From positions 11,966,001 through 12,030,000 of the forward strand of contig JBITNC010000001.1 of NCBI GenBank assembly GCA_050084985.1: a stretch of 64,000 nt of DNA, read 5' to 3'. The notes under the pieces are model-generated. The model saw only the letters and a list, made by a program, of their open reading frames with translations, did not search any database and was not told where the DNA came from. Positions within the stretch are counted from its first letter, which is position 1. Each line of letters begins with the position of its first letter. This document shows, piece by piece, positions 23,590 through 34,499 of the stretch. This stretch comes from Nageia nagi. Taxonomy: Eukaryota > Pinophyta. The position numbers were made by a program, and so were the translations under genes.

Positions 23590-25805
23590 TTGATTGGATT
23601 ACGTTCTTCTTTACCTTATATTATACATAATTGATATGTTTATTTTCCATAGTTTGTAATGATGATGTAAGGACCTATCCAATTATGTTTGAACTTACCT
23701 CTCTTTTCATTTTCTAATGCTTTTGTATTAGCAAGATTTTCCTTTAAGACTAATTCAGCTATGTTGAACTCTTTAGGCTTGATCTTTTTTCTAAAGGATT
23801 TTTGGATTCTATAGTGATAGACATGAAGGTGTTCTAAAGCATTTACCTTTTTTTCATATAGAACCTCTAGTTGTGATAATATAGCTTTTCTTTTATCTTC
23901 ATCGAGAATGAGGCCATCTAGTGATACATGTAATGATGGTATCTCTAGTTCTAATGGAACTCCAACTTCATTACCATACATTAAGGAGAAAGGGGTTTCC
24001 CCTACATAAGTCCTTATACTTGTTTTGTAGGCCCATAAAGCATAAGGGAGTCATTCATGCTAATTTTTATCATGCTTTACAACAATTTTAGATAGGATAC
24101 TCTTTATGGCTTTGTTAGAAGCCTTGAATTGATCATTACCTTAGAGATAATAAAGTATAAATAATTTCCTTCCAATATGATATTTATCATAAATATCTTT
24201 AAGTTCACTACCTTTCAAGCATGTACCATTATCCATGAACAATTTAGAAGGCACACCATATATATAAATGATATATTTAATGAGAAATTCAACAATCTTA
24301 CCTACATTTGTTGACTTCATGGGAATAATCTCCACCCATTTTGTGAAGTATTCTATAGTTGTAATGATAAAATTATAGCCATATATTGAAATAGGGTTAA
24401 GTTTACCAATAAAATCAAGTACCAAAATAGAAAAAGGCCAAGGATAAATAATATGGTACAATCCATGAGAAGGACAAGGTTGAAGCTTAGCATTCTTTCG
24501 ATATTTCTCACATTACTTAACATGTAATTCATAATCTTCAAGTATAGTAGGCCAATAATAACCTAGTCTAAGCAACCTTTGATAAACAAATTTATCATTA
24601 AAGTTTCCACCACATTCACAATCATGAGCTTTATGAAGGGCCATGTCTACCTCATGCCTCATTAAACATCTAAGAACACCATCAAAAGACCTTCTACATA
24701 AAAAAATCACTAATGTTGACATACTTTGTAGCTAGATTTTTAAGTCTAATTCTAGCATTTTGATAAAAGGCAATATGAATCATTCCATCTTTAAAATAAT
24801 AAAAAACATCTTGATACCATTCACACACATTGATTCAAGTAGACAAAAAATATTTATCTTCAATAAAATATTCAACAACATGTTCATGTAATGAATTACC
24901 TATGTTTTTTATTGTAAGAATAGTATATTCATCTTCTATGTTAATAGGAGAAAGGGAAGTGACAATAGCCATAGCATCATCATACTTGTTGCTATCTATT
25001 AGAATATTATCAATTTCATACTCATCAAAGTATATGAGGATACTTGTCACTATTTTTTGTATGGTTGCAACTTGACATTTTTTGTGTTGTAAATGTTAGC
25101 AATTTGTTTCACAATCAATTAAGAATAACCAAAGATTTTTATCCTTTTTACCTTCAAGAGTATTGTAGCCTTTAGATATAAAATAATAGCTTCATATTAT
25201 ACCATGCTATTACTAAAATCAAAACTTAAACAATAATACATAAGAATAACATCATAATGAGGATTCATTAGAACAATTCCTACCCCTACTCCATGAATAC
25301 ACTTAGAACCATTGAAAAATAATGCCCATTTATCTTTTTCCATAAAACCAATAAACTATTGAGGATATTCAAGCTCTATAATGAAGCAACAACATTGGGA
25401 CTAAGGGCATCACTAGGATCATGTAGGTTTTATTAGTTTATTTCATCTAGAAAATCCTCCTAGGAAATTGATGTTTTATTGCTTAGGTAATGAATCCTAC
25501 TATAGCCTATACCTTAATTGATTTCAGAGTAACAAAGACCAAATCAAACTCTTGAAGAAATATTACCCATATTGTAGCTCTTTCAAATAGATAGGATTTG
25601 GACATGAGATATCTAAGAGGATGAACCTAAGCTATGATATATATTATATATCCAAGCATGTAGTGTATTAAATTTTTAGTTGAGAATATAATTGTAAAGC
25701 ACATCCTTTTTATTGGAGTGTACCTTATTTCATAATCAAGTAAAGTTTTGACGATATAATAAATTGCACTTTCTTTGTTGCTATCATATTTTTATGATCC
25801 AAAAT
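23590..25805 (-). pseudogene. Element B RNase H, second RNase H and integrase, decayed
   Basis: Read from high to low coordinates. RNase H occupies about 25,805-25,500, with a Leu-Leu-Asp-Tyr-Glu motif as in A. The second RNase H follows at about 25,350-24,830, with the Phe-Phe-Asn-Gly-Ser start, Gly-Tyr for the usual Gly-Asp-Ser, and the open piece 25,050-24,835. The integrase zinc region is at 24,722-24,513 with His-Asp-Cys-Glu-Cys-Gly-Gly. The core at 24,461-24,141 has Leu-Asp-Phe-Ile and Met-Asp-Asn-Gly, so two catalytic Asp are kept. The C-terminal domain is at 23,981-23,640 and is intact for 113 codons. Segments are split by stops and frame changes. Confidence 0.75.
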
Positions 25806-27031
25806 GGATCTCACATTAAAAAAATGGTGAAATTCAAAGTTTCTTCCTTGCAAGAAAAATCCTCTCTAAAGTGAAGATCTTGATTCCATGATCCCAACAC
25901 ATTTTTTTGATCAAAAATTTGACTCCTAATTTGTGAGATATAAAGGTTTGAAAAAATTATGTATTTTTATTTAAATACAAAATACCAAAAAACAAATTGT
26001 AAATACCAAAAGCAAACAAAAAATAAATAAAGACCCAAAATTTTGGGTGAATCATTATAAGGAAACCAATGGGAAAGCATGACCATTGCATGTCTATCAC
26101 CTTCCAACAAGGCATATTCTATGTGGTACATGAAGAGAAGGGGGGGTAATTAGAAAATAAAATCAACACCTTGGAAGGGGCCATTGATCACCACTCCATC
26201 AAAATTTGGACTATACAAAGGAGGATCATATTAGCCACACTACTGCCTAGCCAACATGAGGCAAAACATATTCCATAAGCTACCATGATGGAATCTATGG
26301 AAGGATGATGATAGGGCATAGTAGATCTCCAATTCAAGCCACACATAGGGTTTCCTAAACACCTAACATAACCCACTAGTCACCAATGGTATGACCTTGA
26401 CCACCTAGCTTTAACAAAATGCCCATTTTTAGCTACCAAATAGCCTAGCTCTTATATGTGTATCCACCAATCAAAGGGATCTTTGACCATGCCTACTAGT
26501 CGCCAAGTGGAGCAACCTCATTGGAGTCACCCAAAATTTAAAGATTTAAATATATTTGGCCTAGTATAAGGTTGTTTAGATTTTTCTATTGGTGTATAAG
26601 CCTATTTTTGGGTTATGTTTATTTTCAAACCTACAAATATTCCAAAGAACATGAAATTAGGTATTTGAAAGCCAATATTGGGAGATTGGCTTATCATAAT
26701 CTCACCAAATTTGTACCAAATCTAGATGGAGATAATTGGTGTCTAAAAATATCATTTTTTTTATTACTCCCAAGTTATAACACTCTAAATGTAGCCATAA
26801 ATATTTTGATTAAATAAGATAAGTTGGAAGTGCTTGGGAGTTCTTCAGTTTTGGAAAATTTGTAAAATGAAAGGGTAGAAGAACAAACCTACAAGCTATA
26901 ATGGTACAATAAGGTTATCAATTTGTGTGTTAATACTAAGAAGAGTAAGTAAGTAAGAGGAGAAAAGTGGAGTTAAATCCTGGAAGACCATTGTAAACCC
27001 ACATTATCACCATAATCAAAGAGAAGAAAAT
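25806..27031. other. Gene-free interval between element B and the Copia LTR
   Basis: No supported gene or RNA. An A-rich stretch lies at 25,965-26,040. Open frames at 26,188-26,376 and 26,572-26,817 have no recognisable features. Confidence 0.45.
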
Positions 27032-28733
27032 TGTTAAACTTCATGTGACATTGAGAGGAGGGTGAATTAGTGTGTCTAAAACCTAAATGCAAATATTTTA
27101 GTTTTGAAACCAAGGCAATGCAAAATTGAAATCAAATGAGCAAGCACATCAAAAACAACACATAACACAAGATGTAATGAGGTTCACCAATTTGGCTACA
27201 TCCTTGGAAATGACTACTTGGACTCCAATCCTAATACAACTATAAAAATGTTACAATATTTTGTTGCACCCACTATAAGGAATAGATCAACTACTCTATC
27301 ATTATGCAACACCAATTGTAAGGAGCATCGATCCTCTTACTAAGCACCCACTTGATGAACTCAAATAAAGAAGATAAATGATTGATTACAATTCACACAA
27401 GATCTTGAATGATCTAGCTCAAAAACATAGCCTCTACCTCTACTCACTCTTTAGTCATTTCTATTCATTTTTAAAAACTCCACCACCAAATTTGTATCTT
27501 ATACTATTCCACTCTACACACCTGTTAGTTAAAAATGCCCCAAAATGGACCAAGAAGTTGTTGCTAAAATACTAGAAGGATTGCCATTACTCAAACCAAG
27601 AAAACATCTTAAATTCTAATTCAAAACTTTTATGACTTCTTACACATTTATATAACTCTCAACATTTGTAGAACTATAAAGAAATCATTCCTTGCAAACA
27701 CATTCAGTACTCACATATACTTCACAAACTATTCAAAATAATACTACACTGCCAACACACAAATTGAGAAAAATAAAAATATGACCAAACTAGTTCATGA
27801 AAATACATTGATTGGATCCAAAACACATGTTTCAAGTCCATATGGCATGAAATGGTATTAGGATTTTTGCATAAGTGTTGAATTACCTCTAATAACTTGT
27901 ATTTGTTTTAGATATTCTCAATAGAAAATAGTTTTCAAAAGAGACACAATATCATAAAAACTCTCCAATCTAAAAAAATGGGAGTGTTATTTATTTTCAC
28001 AAGAAATAAAATATATTCTCAAAAAATTCTTCACCCAACAATTAAACTTAGTCCAAAAGTATTTAGCCACATGTCACTTGGAGATAGAAAATTATTACAC
28101 ACAACAAGGATGCTTCAAAGAATCTGCCAAGTGTTATAACTATACTAGATGCATTTTGTCAAACATTTTACAAGTTTTTTCAAACACCATAGCAAGCATT
28201 TCATCAAACATTTCACTACCAAAAGTGGTCTCAATAATTAGCAAAAATTATGCCTTTCATTTCATCAAGCACATACTAGGCATCCTTGTTCACTAACTTC
28301 TAAACCTTGGATTAAGATGAACCAAAAATTAAAGTTGTGAAATTTTTTGTGCTGATTACAAATATACAACTAGAAATCAAACATCTAAACTCAAACTCAT
28401 GAAATTGCTTTTTTTCTTTGCTATCCAAAAAAGTGCACCAAACTACCAAAAAGTTACTAAGTGGCATTTTGTAACTTGTACCATTTATTCCTTGGTTTCC
28501 ACCTTGATGAAAAATTTGGATCACATATTTGTGGTATATAGTATTATATATGTTCTAAATTTTATCCTCTAAGTCATCACCATTGGCTTGCAATTTGACT
28601 TGCACGAAGCCAGTTTCACCTAGATTTTTGACTTCTCCAAAATCTATAAGAATGCTAAAAAATGTACCAACATGAAATTTGACCATTCCAATGCTGCACA
28701 CATGTTTTTTATTAATCCAAGAACTGATCCAAA
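27032..28733 (-). repeat. Copia 3' LTR, distal part
   Basis: The minus-strand end (CTCTCAATGTCACATGAAG, then TTTAACA at 27,032) and the preceding block with GATGTAGCCAAATTGGTGAA match the 3' end of the solo LTR at 36,300-36,473. With the 219-bp piece at 33,394-33,612 it totals about 1.92 kb, close to the 2,025-bp solo LTR. I infer one LTR split by element F. Only the last 300 bp or so are clearly similar to the solo LTR; the rest has diverged. Confidence 0.55.
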
Positions 28734-29837
28734 TGTAATGTCCCCAAATTTGTAAAACATCCACTTTCTCTCCTCTTGGAGTGTGATGTTCATGGCAAAG
28801 AAGGAGAAACCAAAAATAAATTAATTTAGGAGTATTTTATTAATATTTTGCATTTATTTTTGTAACCAAGGCTAAAGAGACCCTTGAGGCACTCACCCTT
28901 GGATTTTATTTAATTAATCTAGCTCAATTATTTGTAATTAATGTAATATTAGTCTCTCATAATGGGATGTTGCATTTATGAGCCATTGATCTTGTAATTT
29001 GGCATCTCTAGGCAACCATTGTGGGATGTTGGGCTTCCTGGGTCCCTAGATGATTTAATTTGTCATCCCAAGACACCAGAAGAGGGACATTACACTTTGG
29101 GTGATTCCAAGGTATGAGAGATCTTGTTATAAAAGGAGATGGGATGCATCATTTACAGGCATGCTTGAAGATCATCAGAGTTTATCTCTTTCTAGGGTTA
29201 GCAGCTAGTGGAGTTGCAGCTTTCCAGCTAGCTTAGTGGGGGAGCTTGAGCCAGTGTGGAGGAGTTCTTACCTAAGCTAGGATAGTAGCTTGAGCCAGTG
29301 AGGTGGAGTTACTAGAGTAGCTCAAGCCAGTGAGGTGGAGTTACTAGAATAGTTTGAGCCAGTGTGGTGGAACTATTCCATCCCTGATCTAGATCCAGCT
29401 AGTGGGGTAGATCCAGATCCAGCCAGTGCAACCATATTCCAGATCTAGATCTAACCTACCAAATCAATGTGAGGAGGCACATCCTAGATCCAGACCAACT
29501 GAATTAGTGTGAGGAGGCTCATCTAGCATTAGGGAGAAGAGGTTGAAGAACTTGTAGGGCCAGATCATCCAAATTTGCCTTGTGAGGGTAAACATCCCCC
29601 TTCTTGAGCATTCGAGTATTTTTCCTTGAGTATTGTACTTGTCCATTTGGGACATCCTAGCTCTTGAAGAATAAAATTCATTTCTAGCTCTATTTCTTGT
29701 TCAATTTGCAGATCTGATTTGAATTAAGCTAGTTAGAAAAATATAAAAATATATATAAATTCCTAAGTAGTGATATTTCAACTTGGAATATTACACTTTA
29801 ACAAAAATCACATTTTGTGAGTTTTGGGGATATTACA
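28734..29837 (+). repeat. 5' LTR of element F
   Basis: 1,104 bp, from TGTAATGTCC to GATATTACA. Co-linear with 32,290-33,393 without indels, about 60 substitutions by hand count. Contains a TATA box at 29,128-29,134 and, at 29,285-29,370, imperfect copies of a unit with AGCCAGTGAGGTGGAGTTAC. Confidence 0.92.
29128..29134 (+). promoter_or_regulatory. TATA box of the F 5' LTR
   Basis: TATAAAA followed by GGAGATGGG. It is identical in the other LTR at 32,684-32,690 and sits about 395 bp into the LTR, a reasonable U3/R boundary. Confidence 0.55.
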
Positions 29838-29838
29838 G

Positions 29839-29850
29839 TGGTATCAGAGC
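29839..29850 (+). other. Primer-binding site of element F
   Basis: TGGTATCAGAGC begins one base after the LTR end. This is the common plant retrotransposon site complementary to the 3' end of initiator methionine tRNA. Confidence 0.85.
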
Positions 29851-29878
29851 TAGTTTTCTTGCTAGCCTATATTAGCTC

Positions 29879-31653
29879 ATGCCACCCAAGATCCATAATT
29901 ACTACTTGAGAGGAAGAAGTGATCCTGATTACCAGTCAAGCTTGGAGGAGAGAGACATAATAGATCTGGAGGAATATGAAGAGTGGGAGGAAGTCAGACA
30001 AGGGAACATGGTCGATTCCAACATAGCCATCCTAGATGCATTAAGGAAGATGACAGAGCAATTGTAGATACTCACATCCTAAAGAGGGAACCAGACTCCA
30101 CCACCCAGTTGGAAGAATAGAAATGGCCAAGGAGAGAGTTCATCTGGGGCTAGATCTCATTACCAGAAGTCTGTACCTATTCCACCTAAGCCTCTTTTCA
30201 GAAAAGAGGAAGATTCAAAGGAGATCTATCAGAGACATCAGGAGAGGCTCAACCAATTATTCGATGAGTACATGGCCAAACTAGTAGAGTACAAAAACAT
30301 CATATCTTTCCAAGAATTTTATGGACAATTGGAGAGAGGACAAGGAGGAGACCCACCTATCTTTAAGGAGCCATTACAAAAGATCCAATTGGAGAAATTT
30401 GATGGAGGTGTGGGGATCTTGGCAATAGGATGGATTCACCAGCTCCAAATGTACCTATCTTTCAATTCCATGGCAAAAGATGAGACCATACATTTTGCCA
30501 CACTCTCCTAAAGGGATGAGCTTATGAGTGGTGGCACCATGGATTGAAAATGTTGGGGCATGACCAAATCTCAACTTTTTATGAATTTTGCCAAAGGTTG
30601 CTGGAACATTTTGAAAAGAAGATTGAAGAAAGTTACTTCCATGAGCTCACCAAGATCCAATAGAAAGGTACAGTTGAAGAATATGTAGATGAGTTTATGA
30701 ATGTTTCTATTATGGTTTCAGATCTATCAGAAGCTAGAAGGATGGCTATGTTCATGGAGGGTTTGAATGAAAATATCAAAGCATCTGTCAAAGCATTTGA
30801 TCCAAATGATCTTGATGAGGTAATCAGAAGGGCCATAGCACTTGAATCAACTAGTCTAATCTAAGGAAAGAGCAATCAAGGAAGGACATAGCCACCCCAG
30901 CAACAAATTATGCTAGCAAGTAAAATGAATGGGAGCCAAGGAAGGCTCACATCTCCACCAAGGAGAAATGCATGGCCATTGGAGCAGACACAGAGGGATC
31001 GGGAGATATCACATTCTAAAATGAGAAGAAGAAAAATGTGCTTTATCTATAGAGGATCATGGGAGCCAGGCCATCACTGCAATGGGAAGGTGCAGCTTAG
31101 TTATGTAGAGGTAGTGGAGATGGAGGAACTTGAATTAGATCTATGGAGCATTTTAGAATTTGTGGAAGAGTTTTCCACTCATGGCACCTTGGCCACCATT
31201 AGTGGAGCACCCCATTGCCCCACATTATGCATTCAGGGAAGAGCTCTAGGAGAAGAAGTGACTATACTTATCGATGGAGGGGCATCTCACAACTCCATTG
31301 ATGCTTTATTTACTACTGAGAAAGGAGTAAGGGTGGATGTTTTTGAAGGTTTCAATGTGGCCAATGCTAATGGCTAGATCTCATTTTGCAATAAGGTGAT
31401 TAGACAACTTCCAGTTGAGACCCACAATTACTCCATGAGAAGTGATTTCTATGTATATCCCATGGGAGGGACCTTGTACATGGTCTTTGGAATTCAATGG
31501 CTAAAAACTTTGGGGGAGATTAGGACAAATTATGACACCTTGAAAATGAAGTTCTTGGCAAATGGAAAGGAGGTCATCATGAGAGGATTGCAGGGTAGCA
31601 ATAGGGCCACTTCACAAGCCCATCGATTGGAAGTAATAGAAGATCCAAAGTAG
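29879..31653 (+). pseudogene. Element F gag and protease, broken
   Basis: Gag builds the particle; protease cleaves it. The start ATG at 29,879 lies 41 bp after the LTR. Gag runs in one frame to about 30,508 with one internal TAG, then shifts by one base and continues to 31,653. The capsid part has the Trp-Trp-His block at about 30,529-30,541 and a Glu-Tyr-Val-Asp-Glu-Phe stretch near 30,680. The zinc knuckle (30,910 frame, residues 44-57) has the Pro-Gly-His-His-Cys end typical of chromovirus-like gag, but the second Cys reads Tyr. Protease follows with Leu-Ile-Asp-Gly-Gly-Ala at 120-125, where Asp-Ser-Gly or Asp-Thr-Gly is usual. A TAG at 31,375-31,377 splits protease. Confidence 0.8.
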
Positions 31654-32276
31654 CAACATCAAATCATTCCTCACATCCCAAACAGAACTACCATGCAATA
31701 CGTCACCCAGTCCCAAGGTAACATGCCCACATTTGCTCAGCCACTAATGAATTGGTTAAGAGTGTTCTTTTTTTGGATAATAAGTTGGAGGTTGATTGAA
31801 GATTGGAAACAAGTGATAATAATTGCTGGTCATATTTACTTCTCTTTAGCATATATGTCCCTGTTACAAATATATTGCTGCAAAATTTTTTGGGATAAAT
31901 TATCCATCATCTTGCTTAAAATGAGAAATAGAGGGATTGGAGATTTGGTATTACTTCATCATACTTTTCCTTGTGAACCACTCAGCCACTTAGACCATTG
32001 GGATGTTGGGATGAATGTATTCATGCTTGCTAAAATTGCAGATTCTCCCTCCCATCATGTGATGCAGTCCTAGATAGAAGATAACCCACTAGCACTCCTT
32101 GATTTCATTCAGGACTTGAATGTTGGGTTGTAGAGCTATGAAGGTAGACATTTTGGCCATCACTTGCAGCAAAAAATTAGAACTCTTTCTCCTTGTTCTT
32201 TCATCCACATTATAGCTTTTCAGGATGGGAAAGAGAAGGGCCAATTTATCTTGAGTTGCTTGGGGACAAGTAATTC
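31654..32276 (+). other. Element F interior after protease
   Basis: This is where RT would begin. Open stretches at 31,693-32,073 and 32,164-32,385 show no RT, RNase H or integrase motif; the second runs into the LTR. I read the interval as the remnant left after loss of pol, perhaps with 3' untranslated sequence. No function is suggested. Confidence 0.4.
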
Positions 32277-32287
32277 AGGAAGGGAGA
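32277..32287 (+). other. Polypurine tract of element F
   Basis: AGGAAGGGAGA lies two bases before the 3' LTR start at 32,290. This is the expected priming site for second-strand synthesis. Confidence 0.75.
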
Positions 32288-32289
32288 CT

Positions 32290-33393
32290 TGTAATGTCCC
32301 CAAATTTGTAAAACATCCACTTTCTCTCCTCTTGGAGTGTGATGTTCATGGAAAAGGAGGAGAAACCAAAAATAAATTAATTTAGGTGTATTTTATTAAT
32401 ATTTTGCATTTATTTCTATAACCAAGGCTAAAGAGACCCTTGAGGCACTCACCCTTGGATTTTATTTAATTAATCTAGCTCAATTATTTGTAATTAATGT
32501 AATATTAGTCTCTCATAATGGGATGTTACATTTATGAGCCATTGATCTTGTAATTTGGCATCTCTAGGCAACCATTATGGGATGTTGGGCTTCCTGGGTC
32601 CCTAAATGATTTAATTTGTCATCCCAAAACATTAGAAGAGGGACGTTACACTTTGGGTGATTCCAAGGTATGAGAGATCTTGTTATAAAAGGAGATGGGA
32701 TGCATTATTTGTAGGCATGCTTAAAGATCATCAGAGTTTATCTCTTTTTGGGGTTAGCAACTAGTGGAGTTGTAGCTTTCCAGCTAGCTTAGTGGAGGAG
32801 CTCGAGCCAGTGTGGAGGAGTTCTTACCTAAGCTAGGATAGTAGCTTGAGCTAGTGAGGTGGAGTTGCTAGAGTAGCTTGAGCTAGTGAGGTGGAGTTAC
32901 TGGAATAGTTTGAGCCAGTGTGGTGGAACTATTCCATCCCTAATCTAGATCCAGCTAGTGGGGTAGATCTAGATCTAGCTAGTGTGGCCATATTCTAGAT
33001 CTAGATCTAACCTACTAAATTAGTGTGAGGAGGCACATCCTAGATCCAAACTAGCTGAATCAGTGTGAGGAGGCTCATCCAGCATTAGGGAGAAGAGGTT
33101 GAAGAACTTGTAGGGCTAGATCATCCAAATCTACCTTATGAGGGAAAACATCCCCCTTCTTGAGCATTTGGGTATTTTTCCTTGAGTATTGTACTTGTCC
33201 ATTTGGGATGTCCCAGCTCTTGAAGAATAAAATTCATTTCTAGCTCTATTTCTTATTCAATTTGTAGATTTGATTTGAATTGAGCTAGTTAGAAAAATAT
33301 AAAAATATATATAAATTCCTAAGTAGTGATATTTCAACTTGGAATATTACACTTTAACAAAAATTGCATTTTGTGAGTTTTGGGGATATTATA
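32290..33393 (+). repeat. 3' LTR of element F
   Basis: Same length as the 5' LTR (1,104 bp), with a TATA box at 32,684-32,690. The final ATTACA reads ATTATA, a single C-to-T change. Confidence 0.92.
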
Positions 33394-33612
33394 GTCATAT
33401 CTAGTTTTCCATCCCCTTACATTTATGTTTTGGCCCACTTAACAACTTTTGGTAACTAATGACAACTTTTGGTCCCTTTATTCTTTTTACATTTGACAAC
33501 TTTACAAATCTTATCAACATCATTCCTATGATATGTGTAACCATGGAAACCTTATGCAAATTGATCTCATCATGTTTACAATAATGATAACATCACTACA
33601 TCATACTCAACA
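33394..33612 (-). repeat. Copia 3' LTR, first 219 bp
   Basis: Minus-strand TGTTGAGTATGA at 33,612 follows a purine-rich tract and begins like the solo LTR (TGTTGAGTATG at 34,449). It is cut at 33,394 by element F. The remainder is inferred to be 28,733-27,032. Confidence 0.5.
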
Positions 33613-33626
33613 ATCTCTTCCTTTGG
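33613..33626 (-). other. Polypurine tract of the Copia element
   Basis: Minus-strand CCAAAGGAAGAGAT directly precedes the inferred LTR start. A second G-rich purine run (AAAGGGGGAGAAG, minus) lies at about 33,659-33,671, typical of the sequence just upstream of Copia 3' LTRs. Confidence 0.5.
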
Positions 33627-33829
33627 AATTGTTGGCAACACACACAAAAACTTATTACTCTTCTCCCCCTTTGACAACAAATATAAAGGGGTGCCTTGGA
33701 CCCCCCCTGAGTCCATACATAAAATACTTAGGTGCAAATCAGTATATAACAGAAAATAATTATACAGGAGCAAAAAGATAAGAAAGTACAAAATTACTCC
33801 CCCTGAGATTGTGTGCCCAAAAGCTAATC

Positions 33830-34443
33830 AATGCTTGGGTAATGTCACCACTTCCAATTTCTTTTGTTGGTACTCAAAACTTCCTTGGGTAATGGTTTAG
33901 TAAAGATATGTGCTACTTGATCTAATGTGTGAACAAATTCCAACTTTACCTCTCCTTAATGCAACCTTTTTCTTCAAAAAATGGTATCAAATGGGAAAGT
34001 ATTTCATTCTTGAATGCATGATCGAATTCTTGGAAATATTGATTGCACTTGTGTTATAACACATAACTGAGATGGGCTTACTGATCATTCATCATTTGTT
34101 TCTTCCATAAAACCTATGTACAATATGATGTTACTACTATGTACTTTTCTTCCATTATGGATAATAATATTGATTCCTATTTCTTACTATGCCGACTAAC
34201 AAGATTGTTACCTAAGTAAAATGCACCACCATTGGTGCTCTTCCTATCATCTACACACCCTATCCAATCTATATTTGAGAAAGAAATGAGTGTGAAATCC
34301 TTCCCCTTGGAATACCATAGATCATAGTCCATTGTGCCTTTGAGGTATAAAAAAATTTTCTTTATTGTGGTCACATGTATCTCCTTTGGATTTGCTTGAA
34401 ATAATGCAACCATGCATATTGCCTGAAGTATGTTACGTATGAT
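33830..34443 (-). pseudogene. Copia RNase H, decayed
   Basis: Degrades the RNA strand during reverse transcription. The open piece 34,413-34,177 (78 codons) starts with the end of RT (Phe-Gln-Ala-Asn-Pro-Lys-Glu and Tyr-Leu-Lys-Gly-Thr) and has the RNase H stretch Trp-Ile-Gly-Cys-Val-Asp-Asp-Arg-Lys-Ser-Thr, where Ala-Asp-Trp-Ala-Gly is usual; here it reads Asn-Ile-Asp-Trp. Downstream to 33,830 the domain continues in shifted frames to a Pro-Leu-Asn-His-Tyr-Pro-like tail matching the usual Lys-Pro-Leu-Pro end. The solo LTR at 34,449-36,473 cuts the gene just upstream of this segment. Confidence 0.75.
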
Positions 34444-34499
34444 AGTTGTGTTGAGTATGTGTGATTGAGAAGTGTGATTGTAATTGTTGTCAACAAGAT

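Larger units (their letters stand above)
21880..25805 (-). mobile_element. Ty3/Gypsy element B, same family as A, 5'-truncated
   Basis: Minus-strand counterpart of element A: RNase H, second RNase H, integrase, then the 3' LTR. The upstream RT, gag and 5' LTR are missing; similarity stops near 25,805. LTR and integrase sequences match A block for block. A and B point toward each other, with relic D between them. Confidence 0.75.
28734..33393 (+). mobile_element. Small Gypsy element F with paired LTRs, gag and protease only
   Basis: Two 1,104-bp LTRs (28,734-29,837 and 32,290-33,393) flank a 2.45-kb interior with a primer-binding site, gag, zinc knuckle, protease and a polypurine tract. RT, RNase H and integrase are absent, so the element would have needed enzymes from another copy. 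LTR ends are TGTAAT and ATTACA (ATTATA in the 3' copy). The flanking 5 bp (CCAAA and GTCAT) do not match, so the target duplication is missing or mutated. The knuckle and protease style fit the chromovirus-like branch of plant Gypsy. Confidence 0.85.

Noticed and set aside
28078-28764. Several open frames of 60-72 codons
   Set aside because: They fall in the inferred Copia 3' LTR and show no protein features.
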